Shown here one piece after another: positions 21,500 to 31,216 of a DNA stretch of 64,000 bases. The notes under the pieces are model-generated. The model was not told the DNA's origin. It was given only the letters and a program-made list of their open reading frames with translations, and did not search any database. The stretch spans positions 8,684,907 through 8,748,906 of the forward strand of contig CAMZMU010000012.1 in assembly GCA_947311845.1 (NCBI GenBank), read 5' to 3'. The stretch comes from Poa pratensis (lineage: Eukaryota > Streptophyta > Magnoliopsida > Poales > Poaceae). Position numbers and translations under genes: made by a program. The number at the start of each line of letters is the position of its first letter. Within the stretch, counting starts at the first letter, position 1.

Positions 21500-22613
21500 T
21501 GATGTAGCCCAACCTAGGACCATCACCATGTCAAGCATCCCAACTCATCGCAAGTCACCACGAACCTCAAAGGTGAACTCCTTCCTCTATGTGAACCTCG
21601 ATATGACACTTTGGAATGGTATACTACTTGACCATCGTCACTTTGTATTGCTAGTCATGACGAGTACGACTCCACGGGAAGATGGCCAAGGCGCACGAGG
21701 AATGGAGTCCGACAAGACGGTGGCTTGGAAGAGGAGAAGGAAGAGGAGCCATCAGCTCCAGGAGCGGTACTACCGCTGCATGCAACGGTACTACCGCCAG
21801 GCGCCAGACGATCCAGGCTGAAGAAGCGGAAGCTCCAGCAGCGGTACTACCGCCCGTGCCGAGCGGTACTACCGCCAAGACCCAGGAGCGATACTACCGC
21901 TGTAGCTACCGCCACCTCTACCGCGCAACCGGAAATGCGTACTTTATCGCCAACGGTACTTGGCCGGTACAGGCCACGTACTACCGCTGGAGAAGAGCAT
22001 CCTTTTATTCGTGCGAGTACACCGGTACTACCGCCGGGTGCAGCGGTACTACCGCCCCTTTCCAGGAACGGTACTACCGCTGTATCCCAACGGTACTACC
22101 GCTGCCTGCGTGCAGAAGCAGGGAATATTCCCTTATATCTCTCCCCACCTACCCCTTTGGGTCAAACCTATATATAGGCACCTACCCCCTCCAGATCTAG
22201 ATAGACTATGTTTTGAGATTAGAGTAGAGCTAGACTCCTTCTCAAAGGTCTCCTTCCTCCCCTTGTGGGGATGGTTCCTCCCCTAGTGGAGAAGATGCCT
22301 TCGTGGATTCAAGACCTCTACTTGTAGTTTGACTACTTGCCAATCTTTCATCCTCGGGTGACTTTATTGGATCGGTTCGGTTGACCGTTGGAGAAACAAC
22401 CATCCAAGATCCCTTCTTGTACCTACTTGCCGATCTCCCACCTTCGTGTGGATTCTATTGGGCCGGTTGGACCGACCGGTAAGGGAAACGGTTCTTGTAT
22501 CTTGTGTGTATTCTTGTGTTCTTCCTCGTGATCTTCGTGTTCTTGCGTGAGTTCGTCCACATCCTCCGTCAATCCGTGAAGATCGGGCCACCCTAGAGGA
22601 CTTATCCTCATCA
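21500..22613 (+). repeat. 3' LTR of element N (1114 bp)
   Basis: Starts TGATGTAGCCCAACC after the PPT and ends CCTCATCA directly against satellite sequence. Eight exact CGGTACTACCG motifs lie between about 21762 and 22105; the TATA box is at 22169-22176. It carries one motif copy more than the middle LTR. Confidence 0.92.
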
Positions 22614-23244
22614 GGTACTGATACTCCTAGATGGCTGTGAGGGGTGCACGTGGGTTAGATGACGTAAATTGGGTACGTATACTCCTAGATGGCTAGGAGG
22701 GGTCCAAGGGGGTCAAGATGGCTAGGATTGTCGCACGTGGTTAAGGATGACCTAAAATTGGTACTGATACTCCTAGATGGCTGGGAGGGGTGCACGTGGG
22801 TCAGATGACGTAAAGAGGGTACGTATACTCCTAGATGGCTAGGAGGGGTCCATGGGGCTCCAGATGGCTTGGATTGTCGCACGTGGTTAAGGATGATCTA
22901 AAAGTGGTATTAATACTCCTAGATGGCTGGGAGGGGTGCACATGGGTCAGATGACGTAAGGAGGGTACGTATACTCCTAGATGGCTAGGAGGGGTCCAGA
23001 TGGCTAGGATTGTCGCACGTGATTAAGGATGACCTAAAAGTGGCACTCTTACTCCTACATGGCTGGGAGGGGGTGCACGTGGGTTAGATGATGTAAGGAG
23101 GGTACGTATACTCCTAGATGGCTAGGAGGGGTCCACGGGGGTCCAGATAGCTAGGATTGTCGCACGTGGTTAAGGATGACCTAAAAGTGGCACTGATACT
23201 CCTAGATGGCTGGGAGGGGTGCACGTGGGTCAGATGACGTAAGG

Positions 23245-23352
23245 TGATGTAGTGCAACCTAGGCACACAACACCAACATCACCAAATGGACCAATGACAA
23301 GAGCAAGAGTCAAAGCTCTCCATGATAAGGTGAATTCACTCCTATCTATGTG
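23245..23352 (+). repeat. Truncated LTR scrap in the satellite (about 108 bp)
   Basis: Starts TGATGTAGTGCAACC like the minus-strand solo LTR next door and encodes the same start of the tail (MTRARVKALHDKVNSLLS). It stops in ctatctatg, where satellite (tgggtcagatgacg) resumes. The satellite phrase tgggtcagatgacgtaagg appears on both sides. It is probably what is left of an insertion after deletion through the short overlap atgtg. Confidence 0.8.
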
Positions 23353-23484
23353 GGTCAGATGACGTAAGGAGGGTACGTATACTCCTAGATGGCTAGGAGG
23401 GGTCCACAGGGGTCCCGATGGCTAGGAGTGTCGCACGTGGTTAAGGATGACCTAAAAGTGGCACTGATACTCCTACATGGCTGG

Positions 23485-24491
23485 TGATGTGGGTTGGTCC
23501 CGATTTTCACGGATTTGTGCGGAGGGAACGACGAACACGAAGAACACACGAAGAACGAAGAACACAAAAGAGAGGAAATCAACACACACGGGTAAATAGC
23601 AAGTAGCAACCCGGCAAGACTCGATTGGTAACAAATCCCCGTGGGCAGCCCCCAATCCTCCTCTCCCAAGCACACCTTACTCTTAGGATTGTTTCTCCAA
23701 TTGGTCAATCCAACCAATTCAATCTAGCCACTCACAGAGGGAAGATTAGCAAGTAATCGCAACTACAAGCGGAGCCTTGGTATCCACGCAGTGATCTTCT
23801 CCTCAAGAAGAGGCCTTGGTTCATCTCCACATGTGGAGGCCTTGATTCATCTCCATAGGAGGAAAGAGACACTTTGAGAAGAAGGAGCAAGGCTCTACTT
23901 TAGTTCTTAAATCATATTCTAACCCTAGATCTGGAGGGGATGGGTCTATTTATAGTCTAAGTCACGAAGTCGGTGAAAAGGTGGGGATACAAGGCCACGT
24001 GGGCCCGTCAAGCGCGCAGGCTGGTCGTCTCAGGCAAACCGGCCTAGAGGCCGGCCGAGGCTGGCGTGGAGGCCGGCCTGGGGGCCGGTTTGGAGGCCGG
24101 CTGGAGACTGGCTGAGGCCGGCTGGGGGGCCGGTCGCGTCGGGAGGTTGGCCGGCCTGTGGCCCGGCCTAGGCCGGCCTGGAGGCCAGCTGGCTCTGGAG
24201 GTAGCCCGGCCTGGGGCCGGCTGGCCTGTTTCCACTGCTTCTTCTCCTTCGCCTCCCGACGTCTCTTGGCTATCTTCGTCACTCCCTTGGGGATCTTCAT
24301 AGGGGTCTTCAAGTCCATTATAGCTGAGCACACACAATGTATCGGAATGAAGTAGCAAGCCATTCAAGGGAGTGTCAAGGTCACACATAGATAGGAGTGA
24401 GTTTACCTTATCATGGAGAGCTTTGACTCTCGCTCTTGTCATTGGGCCCTTTGGTGATGTTGGTGTTGAGTGCCTGGGTTGCACTACATCA
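23485..24491 (-). mobile_element. Solo LTR (1007 bp) of a related gypsy family in the satellite
   Basis: In minus orientation it runs TGATGTAGTGCAACCC...CCCACATCA and is flanked by the 5-bp duplication GCTGG (23480-23484 and 24492-24496). With no internal region, it is the usual product of recombination between two LTRs of one element. It contains the LTR-encoded tail (GPMTRAR, then VNSLLSMCDLDTPLNGLLLH), a block of GGCCGG-type repeats (about 24015-24225), and TATAAATA on the minus strand at 23947-23954. The end (gtgaaaatcgggacc) resembles the LTR ends of elements A and C. Confidence 0.92.
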
Positions 24492-24899
24492 GCTGGGAGG
24501 GGTGCACGTGGGTCAGATGACGTAAGGAGGGTACGTATACTCCTAGATGGCTAGGAGGGGTCCACGGGGGTCCAGATAGCTAGGATTGTCGCACGTGGTT
24601 AAAGATGACCTAAAAGTGGTACTGATACTCCTAGATGGCTGGAAGGGGTGCACGTGGGTCAGATGACGTACGGAGGGTACGTATACTCCTATATGGCTAG
24701 GAGAGGTCCACAGGGGTCCAGATGGCTAGGATTGTCGCACGTGGTTAAGGATGACCTAAAAGTGGCACTGATACTCCTACATGGCTGGGAGGGGTGCACG
24801 TGGGTCAGAGGACGTAAGGAGGGTACGTATAATCCTAGATGGCTAGGAGGGGTCGACGGGGGTCCAGATGGCTAGGATTGTCGCACGTGGTTAAGGATG

Positions 24900-26500
24900 A
24901 CCTAAAAGTGGTACTGATACTCCTAGATGGCTGGGATGGGTGCACGTGGGTCAGATGACGTACGGAGGGTATGTATACTCCTATATGGCTAGGAGAGGTC
25001 CACAGGGGTCCAGATGGCTAGGATTGTCGCACGTGGGTTAGATGACGTAAGGAGGGTACGTATACTCCTAGATGGCGAGGATGGGTCCACAGGGGTCCAG
25101 ACGGCTAGGATTGTCTCACGTGGTTAAGGATGACCTAAAAGTGGCACTGATACTCCTAGATGGCTGGGAGGGGTGCACGTGGGTCAGATGACGTAAGGAG
25201 GGTACGTATACTCCTAGATGGCTAGGAGGGGTCCACGGGGGTCCAGATGGCTAGGATTGTCGCACGTGGTTAAGTATGACCTAAAAGTGGTACTGATACA
25301 CCTAGATGGCTTGGAGGGGTGCATGTGGGTCAGATGACGTAAAGAGGGTACGTATACTCCTAGATGGCTAGGAGGGGTCCACAGGGGTCCAGATGGCTAG
25401 GATTGTCGCACGTGGTTAAGGATGACCTAAAAGTGTTACTGATACTCCTAGATGGCTGGGAGGGGTACACGTGGGTCAGATGACGTAAGGTGGGTACGTA
25501 TACTCCTAGATGGCTAGGAGGGGTCCACGGGGGTCCAGATGGCTAGGATTGTCGCACGTCGCTAAGGATGACCTTAAAGTGGTACTGATACTCCTAGATG
25601 GATTGGAGGGGTGCACGTGGGTCAGATGAGGTAAGGAGGGTACGTATACTCCTAGATGGCTAGGAGGGGTCCACGGGGGTCCAGATAGCTAGGATTGTCG
25701 CACGTGGTTAAGGATGAACTAAAAGTGGTACTGATACTCCTAGATGGCGGGGATGGGTGCACGTGGGTCAGATGACGTACGGAGGGTACGTATTCTCCTA
25801 TATGGCTAGGAGAGGTCCACAGGGGTCCAGATGGCTAGGATTGTCGCACGTGGGTCAGATGACGTAAGGAGGGTACGTATACTCCTAGATGATGAGGATG
25901 GGTCCACAGGGGTCCAGATGGCTAGGATTGTCTCACGTGGCTAAGGATGACCTAAAAGTGGCACTAATACTCCTAGATGGCTAGGAGGGGTGCACGTGGG
26001 TCAGATGACGTAAGGAGGGTACGTATACTCCTAGATGGCTAGGAGGGGTCCACGGGGGTCCAGATGGCTAGGATTGTCGCACGTGGTTAAGGATGACCTA
26101 AAAGTGGTACTGATACACCTAGATGGCTTGGAGGGGTGCATGTGGGTCAGATGACGTAAAGAGGGTACATATACTCCTAGATGGCTAGGAGGGGTCCACG
26201 GGGGTCCAGACGGCTAGGATTGTCGCACGTGGTTAAGGATGACCTAAAAGTGTTACTGATACTCCTAGATGGCTGGGAGGGGTACACGTGGGTCAGATGA
26301 CGTAAGGAGGGTACGTATACTCCTAGATGGCTAGGAGGGGTCTACGGGGGTCCAGATGGCTAGGATTGTCGCACGTGGTTAAGGATGACCTTAAAGTGGT
26401 ACTGATACTCCTAGATGGATGGGAGGGGTGCACGTGGGTCAAATGAGGTAAGGAGGGTACGTATACTCCTAGATGGCTAGGAGGGGTCCAGGGGGTCCAG
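24900..26500. repeat. 817-bp higher-order repeat within the satellite, two copies
   Basis: Rare variants recur 817 bp apart: tacggagggta at 24961 and 25778, and accttaaagtgg at 25571 and 26388. Each unit also includes one shortened monomer in which about 58 bp are missing (cgcacgtggg running into ttagatg or tcagatg). Linked variants at a fixed distance show that blocks of five to six monomers were duplicated together. Confidence 0.8.
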
Positions 26501-26820
26501 ATGGCTAGGATTGTCGCACGTGGTTAAGGATGACCTAAAAGTGTTACTGATACTCCTAGATGGCTGGGAGGGGTACACGTGGGTCAGATGACGTAAGGTG
26601 GGTACGTATACTCCTAGATGGCTAGGAGGGGTCCACGGGGGTCCAGATGGCTAGGATTGTCGCACGTGGTTAAGGATGAACTAAAAGTGGTACTGATACT
26701 CCTAGATGGCTGGGAGGGGTGCACGTGGGCCAGATGACGTAAATTGGGTACGTATACTCCTAGATGGCTGGGAGGGGTCCAAGGGGGTCAAGATGGCTAG
26801 GATTGTCGCACAAGGTTAAG

Positions 26821-27320
26821 TGATGTAGCCCGACCTACGTCTCCTACAACAAGTGGCCCAATGACAAGAGCAAGAGTCAAGGCACTTCATGATAAGGTGA
26901 ACTCGCTCCTATCCATGTGTGATCTCGATACTCCTTTGAATGGCTTGCTACTTCATTCCGATACCTTGTGCATACTCAGGCATGACCCCTATGAAGACTC
27001 CCAAGGAAGCGCGGAAGATGGACAAGGATCGAGCCAAGATGATGAGGAAGAAGAAGACAAGAAGGAAGAAGAAACCCCAGGAGGCGGTACTACCGCCGGG
27101 TTAAGCGGTACTACCGCCCCTGGCCCAGTCAGCAAGGCCTCAACCCACGCCGACGGTACCTCCAGCGGCACCGGCAGCGGCACCGGTCGGTACCGGGGAC
27201 GTGGGATGGGCGACCCCCACGTCGGCGGTGCTACCGCCCCAGCTACCGCCAAAACGGCGCTTCGGACGCGACGTCCGGTATCGCCAGCGGCACCAGTAGT
27301 GGTACCAACTGGTACCGGCG
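26821..27320 (+). repeat. 5' LTR of element B, truncated and fused to its leader
   Basis: Starts TGATGTAGCCCGACC directly after satellite (candidate target site TTAAG, 26816-26820). It has the GPMTRARVKALHDKVNSLLS tail and GGTACTACCG-type motifs, then switches near 27321 (acgtggggagcacg) to leader sequence. The TATA box, transcription start, LTR end and PBS are missing. It differs clearly from the LTRs of the array, so it is a distinct subfamily member. Confidence 0.8.
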
Positions 27321-28503
27321 ACGTGGGGAGCACGACGCCACCAAGGACTCGACATTCCCCCACCATCATAATCCGTTGTGAGCCCTTCTTCCTTACGTGT
27401 ACCTTGACCTATCGGACTAGCTCCTTGATATTGCGGGGCATTGCACTTGTTCGAGTGATTGTCTTAAAGTATTGGCGAGTGTGTATCGTTAGAGATCTTG
27501 GCACTAGCAAAAGAGAAGGAATCATCGTCAAAAAGCAAAAATCAAAAAAAAAAAGAAGAGAAAAGAAAAAGAATCAAGTGGTGCCAAGTATCATCTCTTG
27601 TAGGTTGCGACAAAGCTTATACCGCCAAAGTGTGAGTGAGTGTAACTCTTGTGCAAATCCGTAGCCCATCAAAAAGCAATTGAGCTAGCGTCCATCTTGT
27701 GTTGGGTGACATTTGAGCACGAAGTCTTCGTTAGGTTGCATATCTTCGAGTGCTCGCCCTTTGGTCGCCCAACCCCATCATTCGATTTTGTGTGTGTTTC
27801 TTGATACTTTGTGGTTGAAGTTTCTTTGGTAATTTGATCATTGTGGATTTTCTCTACCTTTGACAATATACTTGTCGTCGGGTTTGCTTGTTTCGTTTGC
27901 CACTTCATACCATCCTATCCTCATAAGTGTGTGTGTTGGGTGTTAGAACCGGATTTTCTCCTCTCAAGCCAAATTATACTTGGGATATAGTTTGTCTTGG
28001 TTTTTCTTACCACACATCTCACTTGTTCTTGAGAAAATGTTTAGGGGAAGTACAAACGGAAGCTCAAACTCCGATGATGAAATCCATGGTGGAGTTCGCG
28101 GTGATCATGGCTATGTCACACAATCGGACTTGTTGGCATGCGACACTTTCTTCGTGATAACCTAGGACGCTACGAGCGCCGTCTTCAAACTCAAGAGAAC
28201 ACCTTCAACGACCGCATGCAAGCTCAAGAAGAAAATATGGAGCGGATGACCGAAGCTATCAACAACCTTGTGCGACAACGAGCGTCTTCACACTCAAGCC
28301 ATACAAGAAGGTCCTCAAGGTCGACATAAGCACGTCATGGTCGTCATGAACCTCGACAAGAACGTCAACATGATCCAAGGCGCGACGCCCATGAACGACC
28401 TCCTCCTAACGTTGAACAACCACATGATCTTCACGCGAACAATGCAAATGCGCATCAAGAACAACCTCGCCAAAATGTTGAACATCGCGAGCGCATACCA
28501 TCA
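27321..28503 (+). pseudogene. Leader and start of gag of element B, left end of the tandem array
   Basis: From 27321 to about 27790 this is a diverged version of the leader in the array units; beyond that it is almost identical to them, so a recombination switch lies near 27790. The gag start (ATG at 28037) carries the same one-base loss as all array units and stops early. The segment ends in CATCA at 28499-28503, immediately before the next LTR; this is where element A entered gag. Confidence 0.75.
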
Positions 28504-28784
28504 TGATGTAGCCCAACCTACGTCTCCTACAACAAGTGGCCCAATGACAAGAGCAAGAATCCAAGCTCTCCATGATAAGGTGAATTCACTCCTATCTATG
28601 TGTGATCTCGACACTCCTTTGAATGGGTTGCTACTTCATTCGGATACTTTGTGCATACTCAGGAACCACCTTGACGACGACCCACAATGGAGTGAAGAAG
28701 ATGACCGAGAAAAGACCCAAGAAAATGGCCAAGAGAGCAGCCAAGAAGGAGAAGATGGAGATCAAACAGCCTCAGGCAGTACTA

Positions 28785-29050
28785 CCGGGTCGCCCGAGCC
28801 GGTACTACCGCCCTCGCCTGACGTGGCGCCCGTCGAGACCACCACCGGGTCCAGTACTACCGCCCATGCCCGCCTCGGTACTACCGCGACGTGCTGGCGC
28901 GGTACTACCGCACCTACTACCGCGCCAACTACCGTATCTCCCGGAAGCTCCTGGTGTCCTCGGGTCCCATCCCGGTAGTGGACCCGGTACTGCCCCGGTA
29001 CTACCGTACACCCGGTACTACCGGGTTCAGTCCGGTACTACCGCTGCGGG
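28785..29050 (+). promoter_or_regulatory. CGGTACTACCG motif cluster in the unit 1 LTR (repeated in every array LTR)
   Basis: Six exact copies of CGGTACTACCG and several near copies (agtactaccg, actaccgcg) occur in about 265 bp just upstream of the TATA box. The motif is an inverted repeat CGGTA/TACCG around one central base. The cluster is repeated at the same offset in all LTRs of the array, in A and, with different spacing, in C and N. Two more copies flanked by GGG lie in the leader at 29876-29911. A regulatory role is inferred only. Confidence 0.6.
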
Positions 29051-29109
29051 CGGATCTGCACGCTGGAAAGGCTCTCTTGCCTTGTAATCTTATCCCTTTG
29101 GATTTAGAG

Positions 29110-29117
29110 TATAAATA
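29110..29117 (+). promoter_or_regulatory. TATA box of the unit 1 LTR
   Basis: TATAAATA at LTR offset 606; the equivalents are at 31823, 34535, 37246, 39959, 42668 (A 5' LTR) and 49946 (A 3' LTR). About 25 bp downstream is cctagggttagggttagac, a telomere-like doublet near the expected transcription start. The array therefore carries repeated promoters in tandem, all pointing right. Confidence 0.7.
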
Positions 29118-29582
29118 GTTCGTCCCCTTCCTAGGGTTAGGGTTAGACTATGATTTGGGAACTAAAGTAGAGCCTTGCTCCTTCTTCTCAAAGTGTTTCT
29201 TTCCTCCTATGGAGATGAATCAAGACCTCCACATGTGGAGATGAACCAAGGCCTCCTCTTGAGGAGAAGATCCATGCGTGGATACCAAGGCTCCGCTTGT
29301 AGTTGCGATTACTTGCTAATCTTCCATCTTTAGGTGGCTAGGTTGGATTGGTTGGATTGACCAATTGGACAAACAATTCTAAGAGTAAGGTGTGCTTGGG
29401 AGAGGAGGATTGGGGGCTGCCCTCGGGGATTTGTTACCAGTCGATTCTTGCCGGGTTGCTACTTGCTATTTACCCTTGTGTGTTTGATTTCCCCTCTTTG
29501 TGTTCATCGTTCTTCGCGTGTTCTTCGTGTTCATCTTTCCCTCCGCACAAATCCGTGAAAATCGGGACCTACCCGCATCATC

Positions 29583-29594
29583 TGGTATCAGAGC
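29583..29594 (+). other. Primer binding site in array unit 1
   Basis: TGGTATCAGAGC two nucleotides after the LTR end. The same site follows the LTR in every unit (32296, 35008, 37719, 40432). Confidence 0.9.
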
Positions 29595-30749
29595 TCTAGG
29601 TTGACACGGATTTGAGTTGTGTTTCCACCAAATTTTTCTTCGTTTTAGAGAAATTCGAAAATTTCCACCAAAAATAGCTTTGTCTTGATTCGAGCCGATT
29701 TGTCGATTCGTTGCGTTTTTGGTAGTTTTTGTCCATGGATCTGTTGCTTTAGGAGCCCCTCCACCCTTGTTTGCGTTCCCTAGCCTTAATTTTGCCAATT
29801 TCCCACGGATTTGAGGATTTATCGGGTCCAATTTCCGCCCAAAATCGAAAGTCATCCATTAGAAATCGGGCAGGCCGGTACTACCGGGCTCAGGCCGGTA
29901 CTACCGGGTTTTCAAAATTTGGCCGAATTTTTTTCTTTTTCCTCGGTTCATTTTGGCATTTCCTCTTTGGTTTGAGTCCTTTCTTGGTGTGCCCTACGTC
30001 TACGACATCGACAAGCTTCTGCAGCCACGCATCTTCAACGTGGGGAGCACGACGCCACCAAGGACTCAACATTCCCCCACCACCATATTCCGTTGTGAGC
30101 CCTTCTTCCTTTCGCGCAACTTGACCTATTGGACTAGCTCGGTGATATTGCGAGGCATTGCACGTGTTGAGTGTTTGTCTTCAAGTATTGGCGAGTGTGT
30201 ATCGTTAGAGAGCTTGGCACTAGCAAAAGAGAAGGAATCATCATCAAAAAGCAAAAATCAAAAAAAAAAGAGAGAAAAGAAAAGAATCAAGTGGTGCCAA
30301 GTTTCATCTCTTGTAGGTTGCGACAAAGCTAAGACCGCCAAAGTGAGTGTGAGTATTAACTCTTGTGCAAATCCGTTGCCCACAAAAAGCAATTGAGCTA
30401 GCGTCCTTCTTGTGTTGGGTGACATTTGAGCACGTAGTCTTCGTTAGGTTGTCTATCTTCGAGTGCTCGCCCTTTGGTCGCCCAACCTCATTATTCGCTT
30501 TTGTGTGTGTTTCTTGATACTTTGTGGTTGAAGTTTCTTTGGTAATTTGATCATTGTGGATTTTCTCTACCTTTGACAATATACTTGTCGTCGGGTTTGC
30601 TTGTTTCGTTTGCCACTTCATACCATCCTATCCTCATAAGTGTGTGTGTTGGGTGTTAGAACCGGATACTCTCCTCTCAAGCCAAATTATACTTGGGATA
30701 TAGTTTGTCTTGGTTTTTCTTACCACACATCTCACTTGTTCTTGAGAAA

Positions 30750-30878
30750 ATGTTTAGGGGAAGTACAAACGGAAGCTCAAACTCGGATGATGAAATCCAT
30801 GGTGGAGTTCGCGGTGATCATGGCTATGTCACACAATCGGACTTGTTGGCATGCGACACTTTCTTCGTGATAACCTAG
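30750..30878 (+). pseudogene. gag: Start of gag in array units (frameshifted, 42 codons)
   Basis: Begins MFRGSTNGSSNSDDEIHGG, like the gag start of A at 44302. A base is missing after cacaatcgga relative to A, C and D, so the frame runs into DTFFVIT and a stop. The remaining gag sequence to the unit end is present but out of frame. The same lesion is seen in the B copy and in all units; units 3 and 4 have further small changes here (cggacttttgg near 36264, cggactttttgg near 38975). The product, if any, would be a short non-functional peptide. Confidence 0.75.
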
Positions 30879-31216
30879 GACGCTACGAGCGCCGTCTTCA
30901 AACTCAAGAGAACACCTTCAACGACCGCATGCAAGCTCAAGAAGCAAATATGGAGCGGATGACCGAAGCTATCAACAACCTTGTGCGACAACGAGCGTCT
31001 TCACACTCAAGCCATACAAGAAGGTCCTCAAGGTCGACATAAGCACGTCATGGTCGTCATGAACCTCGACAAGAACGTCAACATGATCCAAGGCGCGACG
31101 CCCATGAACGACCTCCTCCTAACGTTGAACAACCACATGATCTTCACGCGAACAATGCAAATGCGCATCAAGAACAACCTCGCCAAAATGTTGAACATCG
31201 CGAGCGCATACCATCA

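Larger units (their letters stand above)
1..22613 (+). mobile_element. Element N: non-autonomous Ty3/gypsy-type LTR element in tandem internal-LTR-internal-LTR form
   Basis: Two internal regions share one LTR. The first internal region is 1-892 plus 14943-16673 (split by element M, 5' end outside the window), followed by an LTR at 16674-17770, a second internal region at 17771-21499 and a last LTR at 21500-22613. Each internal region ends in a G-rich PPT directly before TGATGTAGCCC, and the middle LTR is followed by a tRNA-Met PBS. The only long coding region is a Gag-like ORF; no protease, RT, RNase H or integrase is present, so it is called non-autonomous. The last LTR ends directly against satellite sequence beginning ggtac, so the left target-site copy should lie before the window. 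The two internal copies differ by a 796-bp deletion in the second. Confidence 0.82.
22614..26820. repeat. Satellite array, monomer about 146 bp, interrupted by LTR pieces
   Basis: The phrase ggtactgatactcctag recurs at 22614, 22760 and 22906, giving 146 bp; most later monomers keep this spacing, with some short forms. Each monomer has two related halves, both containing actcctagatggct.ggaggg, so it looks like an old dimer. Removing the LTR insertions leaves about 3.0 kb, or about 20 monomers. Each full monomer has four ACGT cores (two CACGTG-type, TGACGTA, TACGTATA). No open frame is consistent across monomers. Array limits are set by the N LTR on the left and the B LTR on the right, so the true array extends beyond these insertions. 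Confidence 0.92.
28504..31216 (+). repeat. Array unit 1
   Basis: LTR 28504-29580, PBS 29583-29594, leader to 30749, gag relic from 30750. It alone among the units carries gtggggagcacg at 30041-30052, shared with 27322-27333 in element B, in place of the accaagcg form of the other units. The codon after caagaag is gca (30943), against gaa in the B copy and gta in the later units. Confidence 0.92.

Noticed and set aside
23962..24484. Pro/Arg-rich open frames in the solo LTR as a novel gene
   Set aside because: The frame begins with the LTR-encoded pol tail and then runs through a GC-rich repeat block; low-complexity translation of U3 repeats.
22614..26820. Regular short repeats resembling a CRISPR array
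   Set aside because: The repeats are head-to-tail 146-bp monomers without unique spacers, in plant-type DNA full of LTR elements; this is a satellite.
29130..29155. Interstitial telomere repeat
   Set aside because: Only two TTAGGG-like copies, repeated because the LTR is repeated, and not the plant TTTAGGG arrangement; treated as an LTR motif.
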